DNA of 39,841 nucleotides from the IMG/VR virus record IMGVR_UViG_3300045135_000391, positions 1-39,841 of that record, one strand, 5' to 3'. Source of the DNA: a virus. The notes beneath the pieces were generated by a model. The model saw only the letters and a list, made by a program, of their open reading frames with translations, was not told the DNA's origin and did no database searches. The position numbers and the translations under genes were made by a program. The first letter of the stretch is position 1. Each line of letters begins with the position of its first letter. Shown here one piece after another: positions 15,808 to 25,268 of the stretch.

Positions 15808-16243
15808 TATCCGTGAGGCAGTTGAGGGCGATCTTCTTGACTGTCTCATGTTGTTCAAACAGTTTCACAAAGAGTCCAAACTCCCTTACTCTTGGGATGC
15901 TAAAAAGACACAGGAAGTTTTCCTAGCTACTCTACCATTGGAAGATGTAAATGTCTTTGTAGCAGAGACGGATGGTGAGATAGTTGGTTACATCTGTTGT
16001 CAAGTAATGGAACCCCTCTTCTCCTCTGAGAAAGTGGCTATTGAGATTGCTTGGTTTGTACACAAAGACTACCGTAAAACATCCGCAGGTTTCCGTCTTA
16101 TGTCCACTTACGAGGAATGGGCAGAAGGTCGAGGTGCTAAGTACATCGGTATGGCGTATCTGGAAGAGATAGCAGACTTATCTAAAGTATACAAGAAAAA
16201 GGGTTACGTCAAAGCGGAAACCCATTACATGAAGGAGTTTTAA
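15785..16243 (+). CDS. GNAT-family N-acetyltransferase
   Basis: The product (152 residues, GTG start with GAGG upstream) has a GNAT fold: ISIREAVEGDLLDCLMLF at the N-terminus, VFVAETDGEIVGYICCQV as beta strands 3-4, VAIEIAWFVHKDYRKTSAGFRLM, where the acetyl-CoA loop normally reads RxxGxG/A and here is RKTSAG, and KVYKKKGYVKAETHYMKEF at the C-terminus. It would acetylate an amine from acetyl-CoA; the substrate is unknown. Placement inside the tail/internal virion operon and overlap with tail tubular B by 23 bases suggest a virion or host protein target. GNAT genes at this location are known in several podoviruses. Confidence 0.8.
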   Translation: MLKTTAISIREAVEGDLLDCLMLFKQFHKESKLPYSWDAKKTQEVFLATLPLEDVNVFVAETDGEIVGYICCQVMEPLFSSEKVAIEIAWFVHKDYRKTSAGFRLMSTYEEWAEGRGAKYIGMAYLEEIADLSKVYKKKGYVKAETHYMKEF

Positions 16244-16244
16244 G

Positions 16245-16721
16245 ATGGCTATTTTTGCTTCCATTGGTGCAGCGTTGACAGGGGCTTCAGGGGCCGCAGC
16301 ATTTACCGCAGGTGTTTCAACTGTCGGTGCTGTTGTAGGAGTTGGTGGTACTATTGCCGCAGGTAATGCTTCACGTAAGGCAGCTAGGGCGCAGCAACAA
16401 GCTCAGGAAGTACAGGCAAAACGTCAACGCAGGGCTGCTATCCGTTCTAACATCCTAGCCTCTGCTCGTGCAAGAGCTTCTGCTCAAGCAGCTGGTACTT
16501 CCCAGAGTTCAGGTCTTTCTGGTGCTATTGGTGCAGGTCGTTCACAGCTTGGTTCAGAACTTGGTTTTGGTTCACAACTTAGTGGCTTGTCTGCTAACAT
16601 CTCTAAGTTTAATATGCAAGCCCAGACATATGGCGACATTGCTAAACTTGGTTTCTCAGCAGCGGCTAACGCACCCACTATCGGTGGCTACGCTGAAGAC
16701 TTCGGCTTATTCAAGGAATAA
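16245..16721 (+). CDS. Internal virion protein (T7 gp14-like)
   Basis: The 158-residue protein begins with a Gly/Ala-rich hydrophobic segment (residues about 5-43, including GAVVGVGGTIAAGNASRKAA), then an Arg/Gln/Ala-rich helix (QQQAQEVQAKRQRRAAIRS) and a Ser/Gly tail. This matches the small inner-core protein of T7-like phages, which is ejected first and makes a pore in the outer membrane. It is followed by the two large internal protein genes, the expected order. Confidence 0.82.
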   Translation: MAIFASIGAALTGASGAAAFTAGVSTVGAVVGVGGTIAAGNASRKAARAQQQAQEVQAKRQRRAAIRSNILASARARASAQAAGTSQSSGLSGAIGAGRSQLGSELGFGSQLSGLSANISKFNMQAQTYGDIAKLGFSAAANAPTIGGYAEDFGLFKE

Positions 16722-16735
16722 TTTAAGGCTTAACA

Positions 16736-19700
16736 ATGGATAGCATTGCATCTTTCGAGGAGCTTGAGGGAGGTCTTGAAGAAGAGACCACTCAATCTAA
16801 AAGTAAACCTATTGACCCTAACTCTACTCTTGAGATCGAAACTGTGGAAGCTCAGGCTTATCTTCTTGATGAAGACCCACAGGTTATCTCTGAGACACGG
16901 GCAAACCAAGACTTCACACATGAGGGTCTTGCTAAACAGTATCCCGATCTTACTCGTTACCTTGATACTCTATACGAGGCTGGTGTTTCTGTAGAGGAGG
17001 CTGGCCGACTTGCTCGTGAGCACGTAGAACGTAAGGCTATTGCTGTATCCCCTCAGGAGTTTATCTTCTCAAGTATGTTGTTGGTAGACGATGAGACAGT
17101 GAACCCTGAGTCACTCCGTGTCCTCACTAACTACGAGAAGATTAGCAGTCGTATCTCTAAACGTCTGGAAGAGAATGACCCTTCTACCTTCAAGTGGTTG
17201 ACAGCTGGGGCATTGAACACGGCACGAGACTTTACTGTAGGCGTACTTGAGATGGCTATCCGTAGGGATTCAAGCCTCTCACAGAAGTATGCTGACTCAT
17301 TGTTTATGGAAAACGAAGATGAGTTCAATGCCTTCTGGGATAAAGAGATTGCAGATGCAGAAGCAAAGGGTCTCTTCAACATTCGTGAGTACGAGAGCCT
17401 GAAAGAACTACAGGCATTGGTTGATAACTTTGGTACTGACACAGATGCTGGCTTCAACCAACTACTAGCCTTTACTGACATTGCAACTCTTGGCGGTACA
17501 AAGGCTGTAGGTCGTCTAGCCTCAGCTGGTGTTAAGAGGGCTGCTACTGGCACTCGTTCCGTAGTTTCCGATCTACTTGCCTCTAAGACTGTCTCAGAAG
17601 CCGTTACAGCCACGAAGGGGGTAGCTGAAGGGGGTAAGGCTACCGTTAAGCAACTTAACTCTGCAAGACCCTCCCCAGCCGTTGCCTACAAAGCAGGCCC
17701 ATCCACTATGGACCCTAAGCCCTCCGTCAACACGCCCAGCGCAGCTGTTGTAACAGAAGGCACAAAGAGATCAATGCTCTTTGAGAAGATGTCAGAGATG
17801 TTGTCTTCACCCTTTGCTGGTAAAACATTCACAACTAAATCCTTGGCGGATGCTACAACAGAAGTAGCTGATCGTCTTGTTGCTCAGTCAACTAACGCCT
17901 TTGTTAAGGTGTCTCGTCGTCGTGCCGAGGGTTCAGACAACTACGTATACACTGCCCTTCTCGGTAAGGCAGACACAGGTAAACCCTTCACCACAAAAGC
18001 AGCTGCAATGAAGGCTGTCAAGGATGACCCTCGTTACAAAGCAGTACGTCTTAACTCAGATCGTACTAAAGCCTTTGGTGTAGATGAGGATAAACGTGGC
18101 TGGTATCTTGAGTACAGTGAACGTGTTGATACAAGTCGTCTTGCTACAGAGATTGAGGATGTAAACGTAGAAGAAGGTTTCATTAAACGGTCTGCTGCTT
18201 CTCTCTTCTCAGCTGGTCAGACTGCCCTCGGCCCCCGCCTTGGGTTTATGCTCAATGCTGCAGAGGGTCTTGTTGCTCGTGTATCCAAAGAGGCTGACGT
18301 ACCCTTCAAGGATATCTCTAAGCTTTCTAAGGGTGAGTCAAAAGAACTTAACAAGGTCATCACAGCATATCGTGATAGTCCTCTTGGGGACACAGAACTT
18401 GATCTTGCTGCACAACGTGGTGCTCCTAGCTCTGCTCAGTTTGAGCAGGACTTCATGGCTATCACAGGTCGTGTACCCTCTGAGCAACAGATGAAAGCCT
18501 ACCGTGCCTTGGTAGACTTCAACAACAGTTCTTGGAATGTCAAGGCCACTGAAATCCTGAAGAAGGTAACAGAAAGTGGTGGCTGGGCAGTAGATGTCAG
18601 TGATGGTTACACGGCTATTGGTGTACCTGTCACGGTAGCTGATGATGCTATTGTGTTTAGTCGTCTACAGGGTTCTGTTCGAGGGACTGCAGTAGGTGAC
18701 CGTATCGTCTACAAGCTTGATGAACCCTTCGAGGATGCCAATGGTAACTTCTTCGAGTACGTCACTGACGTAGCTGATGCTCGTGTACCTCAGAAGTCTG
18801 ATGTACTAGGTTACAACTTCGGTGGTCCACGTAACAACGAAACAACTAACTTCTTTGTTGGTACTCTGTTTGATGTAGAGTTCGTAGGTGGTAAGAAGGG
18901 CAAGGGAGGCTTCCGCAGTCTCCTAGGTTCTTACAGTAGCAAAGAGGCTACCTCAGCTGCTCGTGAACTTAACAACATCCAAGAGGCTATTAATGGTTTC
19001 CTAAAGGCCACAGGCTTGAAGTCTATCTCTAAGCTTGAGTTGTCGGGTGAAGACCTTGATCGTGTTAACGATATCATCTCTCGTAACAACAAGTGGAACC
19101 CTTCAGTAGAGAACTTTGATGACCTGAAAGACTTGGCTCAACGTCACAAGGAAAGCTTTTCTAACAAGTTTGAGGTTAAACGGAGAGACCAACAGGTAGA
19201 CACAGAGATTACTGATGGCTATGGTCTGAGTGTAGGTGACTACCAGTCCCGCCGTGTAGCACGTAAACGTGGTGATGCTCCCCTGATGGAGTATGGTGGT
19301 GGTCGTGTAAGCAACCAAGACCCTATTACCAACATCCTTGAACAGTTCCAGTCCACAGCCTACCGTTACACTCACTCTAAAGCCACTCAGGCTGCAGTGA
19401 ATGGTTGGGTTGATAAGGCTCGTCGGATGGGTAATGTAACCTTTGATGGGCAAGTACCTTCTGATCCTAATGACTTCCTTCGTCGTGCCAAGATTAAGGG
19501 TAGTGAGGGCGTAGATGCTGACATGGCTGAACAACAGGCTGTGATCAAACGCCGCATGGGCCTTGAGGAACGTACAGATAAAGAAAATAACTTCTTTGTC
19601 CGTATGGGACAACACATCTACGACGAGGGTGTGTTTATGGGATACGGTAAAGGCATTAAGACTAAGCCTGAGGAATGGCTTGATGGGGCCGCTGGCCGTC

Positions 19701-21193
19701 TCCGTGCTATGTCTTTCCACTTGAAGATGGGTTTTGCTAACCCTGATCAGATGGTCTTGAACGCATCACACGTAGCACAGATCATGTCTATCTCCCCTAA
19801 GGCGGGAGCTAAAGCAACAGCTGCTGTCCCTATCATTGCACAGCTTATGCGTAAAACAGCTAAGGCTGCAGCCAAGGACATTGACGCTTTGTATGCTAAT
19901 GGCTTTGCGGGTATGACTAAAGAGGAGCTACTTGCTACTGTGAAGTACATGCGTGAGTCAGGTCGTGACATCGTAGGTACTTCTGTTCTTGAACGTAGTG
20001 GCACTGCCTTTGATCCTAAGAAGACTGCTGCTTCTGAGTTGCTTGAGCTTGGTCTTACTCCATATAAGATGGGTGAATTGTTCGGACGTATTGCCTCTGT
20101 AGCCACTGCGGTTGTAGAGCACAATGCTAAGAAAATCTCTGATGATGTATTCAGTGAGGCAGGACTACAGTATGTAGCAAACAGAGAGCAAGTACTCTCC
20201 TTCCGTATGACTTCTGGTCAGAAGGGTGCTTACCAAGAAGGCGCAATCATGGGCCTTGCTACTCAGTGGATGTCTTACACCAACCGCTTCATCGACAACA
20301 TCCTTATTGGTCGTGACTTGACCAAGGCGGAACGTGCTCGAATGGTGGGCGTCAGCACAGTACTGTTTGGTACACGAGGTATGGGCTTCTCACCTAAGAT
20401 GACAGCTGCTCTAGTTGCTTTCGGAGTAGACCCAGAGGACGAGAACTCGACAGCTACACTCAACGCAGTTAAGTTCGGTTTGTTTGACCTTATGCTGTCT
20501 CAGCTTGTAGGTGAGGATGTCTCTCTTGGTTCACGTATTGCTCCTATGGGTGGTATCGTACAGCAATACTCTGATCTGTTTAGAGAAGACCCGGTATATG
20601 AGACACTAGGTGGACCTTCTGCCCAGATTGGTTTTGACACTTACAAGGCTATCAAGGCAACACTTGAAACCCTCTCAGGTGGACACAAACAAGTAGCAGC
20701 TGAAGAGTTCAAGGTTCTTATGCGGAACGTCAAGTCCGTAGATATCTACTCTAAAGTAGTAGAACTTATCGAAACTGGTGAGTACCGTAGTAAACGGCGT
20801 GGCTTGGCAGGTGAGTTCGATGAAGTAGGAACTGGTTTGGTTGCTTCTATCATTGGCGGTGCTACCCCTATGAAGGTCTTGAACCACTACGATGCTAAGG
20901 ATATCTCCTACAAAGAAGATGCTAAGTTCAAGGATGCTCGTAGACGTATCGACACTTGGGCTACTAAAGCTTTGGACTTGATTTCTACAGGAGAACCTGC
21001 TAAAATGAAGGAAGGGAGAGAGCTTTACAACGATGTGATGAACCTCATCGAAGACGGAGGCTTCTCAGAAGAGAACCAGCATAAACTTTACAGAGCCGTA
21101 GTCAATCTTGAGACCATGACGGACCTAGTTAAAAGATCAACTGGACAATCCCAAGCTTCCCAACTTACAGCTAAAGCTTCTCAAGGAGAATAA
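16736..21193 (+). CDS. Large internal virion/DNA ejection protein (T7 gp16-like position)
   Basis: At 1485 residues this is the largest gene. It begins with an acidic SFEELEGGLEEETTQSK segment and has long helical and repetitive stretches throughout. No transglycosylase or lysozyme active-site motif was recognised, in contrast to T7 gp16; a separate virion lysozyme lies downstream at 23240. Segments near residues 900-1150 (MGQHIYDEGVFMGYGKG, AMSFHLKMGFANPDQMVLNAS, ATQWMSYTNRFIDNILIG) resemble the conserved C-terminal part of large ejection proteins in marine podoviruses. It is likely a core protein that helps DNA cross the envelope. Size and position carry most of the call. Confidence 0.8.
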   Translation: MDSIASFEELEGGLEEETTQSKSKPIDPNSTLEIETVEAQAYLLDEDPQVISETRANQDFTHEGLAKQYPDLTRYLDTLYEAGVSVEEAGRLAREHVERKAIAVSPQEFIFSSMLLVDDETVNPESLRVLTNYEKISSRISKRLEENDPSTFKWLTAGALNTARDFTVGVLEMAIRRDSSLSQKYADSLFMENEDEFNAFWDKEIADAEAKGLFNIREYESLKELQALVDNFGTDTDAGFNQLLAFTDIATLGGTKAVGRLASAGVKRAATGTRSVVSDLLASKTVSEAVTATKGVAEGGKATVKQLNSARPSPAVAYKAGPSTMDPKPSVNTPSAAVVTEGTKRSMLFEKMSEMLSSPFAGKTFTTKSLADATTEVADRLVAQSTNAFVKVSRRRAEGSDNYVYTALLGKADTGKPFTTKAAAMKAVKDDPRYKAVRLNSDRTKAFGVDEDKRGWYLEYSERVDTSRLATEIEDVNVEEGFIKRSAASLFSAGQTALGPRLGFMLNAAEGLVARVSKEADVPFKDISKLSKGESKELNKVITAYRDSPLGDTELDLAAQRGAPSSAQFEQDFMAITGRVPSEQQMKAYRALVDFNNSSWNVKATEILKKVTESGGWAVDVSDGYTAIGVPVTVADDAIVFSRLQGSVRGTAVGDRIVYKLDEPFEDANGNFFEYVTDVADARVPQKSDVLGYNFGGPRNNETTNFFVGTLFDVEFVGGKKGKGGFRSLLGSYSSKEATSAARELNNIQEAINGFLKATGLKSISKLELSGEDLDRVNDIISRNNKWNPSVENFDDLKDLAQRHKESFSNKFEVKRRDQQVDTEITDGYGLSVGDYQSRRVARKRGDAPLMEYGGGRVSNQDPITNILEQFQSTAYRYTHSKATQAAVNGWVDKARRMGNVTFDGQVPSDPNDFLRRAKIKGSEGVDADMAEQQAVIKRRMGLEERTDKENNFFVRMGQHIYDEGVFMGYGKGIKTKPEEWLDGAAGRLRAMSFHLKMGFANPDQMVLNASHVAQIMSISPKAGAKATAAVPIIAQLMRKTAKAAAKDIDALYANGFAGMTKEELLATVKYMRESGRDIVGTSVLERSGTAFDPKKTAASELLELGLTPYKMGELFGRIASVATAVVEHNAKKISDDVFSEAGLQYVANREQVLSFRMTSGQKGAYQEGAIMGLATQWMSYTNRFIDNILIGRDLTKAERARMVGVSTVLFGTRGMGFSPKMTAALVAFGVDPEDENSTATLNAVKFGLFDLMLSQLVGEDVSLGSRIAPMGGIVQQYSDLFREDPVYETLGGPSAQIGFDTYKAIKATLETLSGGHKQVAAEEFKVLMRNVKSVDIYSKVVELIETGEYRSKRRGLAGEFDEVGTGLVASIIGGATPMKVLNHYDAKDISYKEDAKFKDARRRIDTWATKALDLISTGEPAKMKEGRELYNDVMNLIEDGGFSEENQHKLYRAVVNLETMTDLVKRSTGQSQASQLTAKASQGE

Positions 21194-21195
21194 GA

Positions 21196-23235
21196 ATGGC
21201 TTTTACACTAGACCAGAACGTATCTGGGGCCGCAGCCGCACCTGAACCCGTACAGAGTATGTCAGGGACTTCCATTGCTGTTTCAGCTTTGGGAGGCCTT
21301 TTGGATGCAGCTGAGAGATCAGCAAGGTCTCGTCAAGGAAGCGGTGTTACTCAGACAGACCGAGATCGTGCAGTATTTAAGACGACACTACAGAAGGCAC
21401 AGTCTGAGCTGTCTGAGGGTATGTCTGTTGATCAGGTATCTCAAAAGTACGCAGCTGACTTTGCTTCCTTGGGTCTCAATGCCGAGGAGAAAGCAGTCGT
21501 TACAAACCTGTTTGGTAAGGATATCTTCTTTGTGCCTAAACAAGTAGAGACACCTGCAGACACAGCCACTAAGTTGTTCAATGATGCTGATGAACTTACA
21601 CGCCTAGGTTTCATTAACATTGAAATGAGAAAGGCAGAAGAGAACGGAGAGAGTATTTCTCTAGATGTAGCTGCGGAACGTGCTAAGAACAACTACGTAG
21701 GTTTCCAAGTCGCAGCTAACGCAGGGGTGTTACAAGGTAACATTGACTTCACTGCAGGCTTTGACCAGAACATGCGAACAATAGACAGCTTCACATCTGC
21801 TGTTTCTGCAGCCCTTCAGGTAGAACAACGTGGAGATAACTTCAGCCTAGAAAGCCTAAGCCGCCTTCGGGATGCTTATTTGCTTTTGAAGTCTCAACCC
21901 GCCTTCCAGAAACCAACAGGTAAGTTGGCTCTTGAGAAGTGGGAGATTATGAACACTCGTCTTGAAGCTATTGATAAACTCTTTGCAACACTTGAAGACT
22001 ATGATGCCAAGGGTGCTACTGCTAAAGCGAAGCAGCTTATGGGTGTGATTGCCCTCTCTGGAAAAAGTCCTTTGTCTGCTCTTGCAGCTAAAGACCCTGA
22101 CTTCATGACTAAGATGGCTGCAAAGATTGCACCTGACATCACTGCAGACCTTGCTAATATGGGTGAAATCCCTGTTGTTGATCACTCTGCTCTTAACTTC
22201 GATCCTGTTGTTCTTGAGCTTATGGGTGTAGCACCTTCTGGTCAACAGACAGGTAACGTACCTGAGGGTGGTTTTGACATTCCTCCTAGTCCTTTCCCTA
22301 CTGAACTGAGTGAAAAGTACGATGGGATGAAGATTGTAGAGAAAGCTAAGTTCCGAGCATACCATCGTTCAGCTATCACAGGTCTTGAAGCAGGAGACCT
22401 TACAACTCCTGAGGCTGTAAATGCTTATGCTTCAAGTGTCACGGCTCTTGCCTTTGACTTGACAAAGAATGATAGACCTTCTTTTGAGAACTACGATGTA
22501 CTGTTCTCAAACAAGAACATTGCTCGTGTAAATGAACTGCAGTCTCGTGGTGGTGAAGCTGGTCGTGTAGCAGCTAACCTCCGTGCTCAGATGGGTGCAG
22601 CCCTCCAGCACAACCAAGCCCGTTATGGTGTACTTGCTGCAGGTCTTGTAGATAATATTCCTCACGTTAAAGTGGATGAGACTAACGGTAAGTTTGTTCT
22701 GGAAACTAAAGACATCCCGATGCTTCAGGAAATTGCTGCGGTAGTATCCACTTACTACGGCGGGGACTTCGAGGCACTCTGGGCAGAGGGCGGTACAGCT
22801 AAGATCACCCTTCAGAACCGTCTAACTCGTGAAGGTAAGATCACTCCTGACTCACCTGAGTTTGAACGGTTTGATGCAGCCACTAAAGTACTTGAAACTA
22901 CTTTCTGGAGAGGTATGGCAGGTCGTTACAACAGAGTACGTGGTATTCCCCAGCGCCTGAAAGGCTTTAAGGATACAGCTGCTAAGTTGAAGCTTGCTCT
23001 TCCCTCTTTTGATGAAGCCACAGACGCTGCACAGATTGCTGAGGAAGCTGTAACCACAGTAAACAATACAATCACTCAGACTGAGCTATCTGATCAAGGT
23101 ACTCAATCTAACCCGTTCAGCCTAGGTGGCGAAGGGGCTACAGAGGAGGAAACAGATGCGGCGTTTGACAGTCTTCCTGTTGGTGCTTACTTTATTAACC
23201 CTGCCGATGGCAGACTTCTTCAAAAGAAAGGGTAA
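21196..23235 (+). CDS. Internal virion protein (T7 gp15-like position)
   Basis: The 679-residue product starts two bases after the 1485-residue gene. It is predominantly helical, with an early Ala/Gly segment (GGLLDAAERSARSRQGSGV) and many charged helices (TLQKAQSELSEGMSVDQV, ALEKWEIMNTRLEAIDKLF). It has no catalytic motif I recognise. Gene order is large-then-medium here, the reverse of T7 gp15-gp16. It probably forms part of the internal core or periplasmic DNA conduit. Confidence 0.72.
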   Translation: MAFTLDQNVSGAAAAPEPVQSMSGTSIAVSALGGLLDAAERSARSRQGSGVTQTDRDRAVFKTTLQKAQSELSEGMSVDQVSQKYAADFASLGLNAEEKAVVTNLFGKDIFFVPKQVETPADTATKLFNDADELTRLGFINIEMRKAEENGESISLDVAAERAKNNYVGFQVAANAGVLQGNIDFTAGFDQNMRTIDSFTSAVSAALQVEQRGDNFSLESLSRLRDAYLLLKSQPAFQKPTGKLALEKWEIMNTRLEAIDKLFATLEDYDAKGATAKAKQLMGVIALSGKSPLSALAAKDPDFMTKMAAKIAPDITADLANMGEIPVVDHSALNFDPVVLELMGVAPSGQQTGNVPEGGFDIPPSPFPTELSEKYDGMKIVEKAKFRAYHRSAITGLEAGDLTTPEAVNAYASSVTALAFDLTKNDRPSFENYDVLFSNKNIARVNELQSRGGEAGRVAANLRAQMGAALQHNQARYGVLAAGLVDNIPHVKVDETNGKFVLETKDIPMLQEIAAVVSTYYGGDFEALWAEGGTAKITLQNRLTREGKITPDSPEFERFDAATKVLETTFWRGMAGRYNRVRGIPQRLKGFKDTAAKLKLALPSFDEATDAAQIAEEAVTTVNNTITQTELSDQGTQSNPFSLGGEGATEEETDAAFDSLPVGAYFINPADGRLLQKKG

Positions 23236-23239
23236 TCTT

Positions 23240-24004
23240 ATGGGAAAAGACTACTCAGATCAGGCAGAGGAGGCGGTACTCCCTAAGTTCGGGGAGACCA
23301 GTGATAAAGTAAAGGCACTACAGACAGCTTTGATTGAAAGGGGTTTCACAGAAGTAGGCAAGGCTGACGGTATTTACGGTGAAGCTACCCGAAAAGCAAT
23401 CTCTAACCTACAGAACAAAGCAGACCTAGAGGTTTCTGGGTTATTAGACCAAGATACATTCATCAGTCTGTATCTTCAGCCTGTTAAAGCTAAAGCAGCT
23501 GTGGATACATCTAAAGAGGCTAGTCTTAAACCTTCGTCTACTACTCAGACTACTCTTCGCAGAGTTGAGGCAGGAGGTTACGACACTCTCTATGGTAACT
23601 TTGAGAAACAAAATACACCGTTCAAGGGTGTATCTGTTTCAAGCATGACCATTGGCGAGTTGATTGAGTTCTCTAAAGCTTCTGGAGCTTATGGGCGGTA
23701 TGTTAAGCCACGCCTAGGTAAGAACACCTACGCATACAAGAATGGTCTTACCTCTACCCCTATGGGTAAGTACCAGATTGTAGGTTCTACTCTTCGAGAC
23801 CTTTCTCGTCGTATGAACCTTCCTGCTGACACAGTGTTCAACAAAGAAACACAGGACAGGATGTTCCTGTTTCTTGCCCGTGAGAACGTAGCTAAGGGTA
23901 AAACTCTTGCAGATAAACGTAAGAATTTACGGAGTATCTGGGAAGGCTTCAAGCACGTAGACAACAGTACACTGGACCGTATTATTCAGGAGATTGGTAA
24001 CTAA
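23240..24004 (+). CDS. Virion-associated lysozyme with peptidoglycan-binding domain
   Basis: I chose ATG 23240 because AAAGGG precedes it and the longer frame overlaps the previous gene out of register. The 254-residue protein has a PG_binding_1 domain at residues 20-75 (KVKALQTALIERGFT...ADGIYGEATRKAI). A C-terminal lysozyme-like domain follows, with RRVEAGGYDTLYGN (candidate catalytic E110), TSTPMGKYQIVGSTLRDL and ETQDRMFLFLARENV, a layout typical of phage muramidases. No signal peptide is seen. Located at the end of the virion-protein genes, it is probably a structural enzyme that opens peptidoglycan during entry, replacing the activity absent from the large internal protein. Confidence 0.8.
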   Translation: MGKDYSDQAEEAVLPKFGETSDKVKALQTALIERGFTEVGKADGIYGEATRKAISNLQNKADLEVSGLLDQDTFISLYLQPVKAKAAVDTSKEASLKPSSTTQTTLRRVEAGGYDTLYGNFEKQNTPFKGVSVSSMTIGELIEFSKASGAYGRYVKPRLGKNTYAYKNGLTSTPMGKYQIVGSTLRDLSRRMNLPADTVFNKETQDRMFLFLARENVAKGKTLADKRKNLRSIWEGFKHVDNSTLDRIIQEIGN

Positions 24005-24930
24005 TGGCTAAGGATTATTCTAAAGTACAGGGTGTAGTTGTCGTAGGTTCCTCAGCATTCAACGAAGTTTCTAGTGTTGCATCAAGTGTAGCTCAAGATG
24101 TGGCAGAGACTGGAGGAAGTATTTGGCAGTCTGTGATAGATAGTGCAGCAGATGTCCTTGCCTCAGGGAAAGAGGCAGTAGTGGACGCTGGTGAGGCCGT
24201 ATACGAAGCCCTTCCTGAAATGGAGGATGTACAAGATGCGGTGCGTGGTGGGGCGGAAGCAGTGGCGGTGCTGGATCGGGCTTATCAGGCCGCTGGTGAG
24301 GCCGTATACGAAGCCCTTCCTGAAATGGAGGGTGTACAAGATGCGGTTGTAGCTGGGGTAGAGGCAGGAGGTAGTGTTCTTCCAGCAATAATGGATACTG
24401 CACAGGCCGCTGGTGAAGGTGTTATAGGTTCTGGGCTGAGTGAATTTAGATTCGTAGCTAGTAACTTCTTTGATGCAGGAGGTCAGTTTACTGAGAAGGA
24501 CTTAAATGGTTCTGACCTACGTGTTTTGAGGGACGTAGTAGCTAAAGCTAAGGCTGCAGGTAAATCAAGTGTAGACTACAAAGACTTTGGAACAGACGAG
24601 GGTGATGTTTTGAAGGGAAGTGTCCTTGCAGGTGTGTTTGATCCTGAACTAAGGATGGCTCGTACCATAGGTTGGTTCTCGTTTGAAGAAGACTCAGAAG
24701 GTAACACCATAATTAGAAACACTTACAACTTCAACGGAGGTCCGAAACGTAGAAAGTTTGTAAAGGCTCGTAAAGATGGTAATATAGAAGACGCCTTAAG
24801 TGTTTTGTTTAGTTCAGTGAAGCGGCCAGTCGAGATTGCTTCAATCCTTGCATATGCCAAACAGGAAGAGCTTAAGGAGCAGGGCAAGCCATACGAAACC
24901 GAAATGGTAATCAATCTGGGTAAACTGTGA
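24004..24930 (+). CDS. Hypothetical virion-region protein with a duplicated 35-residue unit
   Basis: The 308-residue protein begins MAKDYSKVQGVVVVGSSAF. Residues about 62-115 contain two copies of AGEAVYEALPEMExVQDAV, 35 residues apart, encoded by almost identical DNA, with a weaker third partial repeat (AAGEGV). The N-terminal third is Ala/Val/Ser-rich and helical; the C-terminal half (KDLNGSDLRVLRDVVAKAK, TIGWFSFEEDSEGNTIIRNTYNF) looks globular. Its start overlaps the lysozyme stop. I recognise no family. Position suggests a late structural or lysis-associated product. Confidence 0.8.
   Translation: MAKDYSKVQGVVVVGSSAFNEVSSVASSVAQDVAETGGSIWQSVIDSAADVLASGKEAVVDAGEAVYEALPEMEDVQDAVRGGAEAVAVLDRAYQAAGEAVYEALPEMEGVQDAVVAGVEAGGSVLPAIMDTAQAAGEGVIGSGLSEFRFVASNFFDAGGQFTEKDLNGSDLRVLRDVVAKAKAAGKSSVDYKDFGTDEGDVLKGSVLAGVFDPELRMARTIGWFSFEEDSEGNTIIRNTYNFNGGPKRRKFVKARKDGNIEDALSVLFSSVKRPVEIASILAYAKQEELKEQGKPYETEMVINLGKL
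24186..24347 (+). repeat. In-frame direct duplication, 105-base period
   Basis: Bases 24186-24242 and 24291-24347 (57 bases each) differ at one position only (a versus g after TGGAG). The 48 bases between are unrelated. The near-identity at synonymous positions points to a recent duplication or gene conversion within the gene. Confidence 0.9.
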
Positions 24931-25268
24931 TGGGTAGGTTTTTATTCTGTTTAAGCCTAGTACTCCTCTTGGGTGGTTGTCTCAGCCCTATGTCCTTGCT
25001 AGGTGGCGGTGGACCTAACGTAGCTGCTAACGTACAGGCAGGCGCTGAGAACAACCAGACGGGTGCTCAGGTAGGTGACATTACCAAGGCAGAGACTGTG
25101 TACTCAGGGGTGGCTCCTAGTGGCTCTGTGGGGTCTCTGAACATAAGTAATCAGGACATCCCTGTTTGGGTTATCCTACTGCTCATCCTTGGATGGGTAT
25201 TGCCTTCCCCTCAAGAGATATGGCGGGGCTTCTTAAAAACGATAACACTGGGGAAATACCGTGGCTGA
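24930..25268 (+). CDS. Lipoprotein with C-terminal membrane segment, spanin-like
   Basis: From ATG 24930 the product begins MGRFLFCLSLVLLLGGCLSP: a signal peptide with a clear lipobox LGGC. After a Gly/Asn/Gln-rich stretch (ANVQAGAENNQTGAQVGDI) it ends with a hydrophobic segment (IPVWVILLLILGWVLPSP) and a basic tail. I recall this lipobox plus C-terminal PxWxxxxLxLGWxLPSP layout in phage proteins annotated as spanin-like. The predicted lipoprotein would sit in the outer membrane or span the envelope. It overlaps the gene before it and the coiled-coil membrane protein after it, so they form a lysis-type pair. Confidence 0.75.
   Translation: MGRFLFCLSLVLLLGGCLSPMSLLGGGGPNVAANVQAGAENNQTGAQVGDITKAETVYSGVAPSGSVGSLNISNQDIPVWVILLLILGWVLPSPQEIWRGFLKTITLGKYRG

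Noticed and set aside
19103-19720. Antisense frame of 205 codons inside the large internal virion gene
   Set aside because: No start signal or recognisable protein features; the sense frame is clearly coding.
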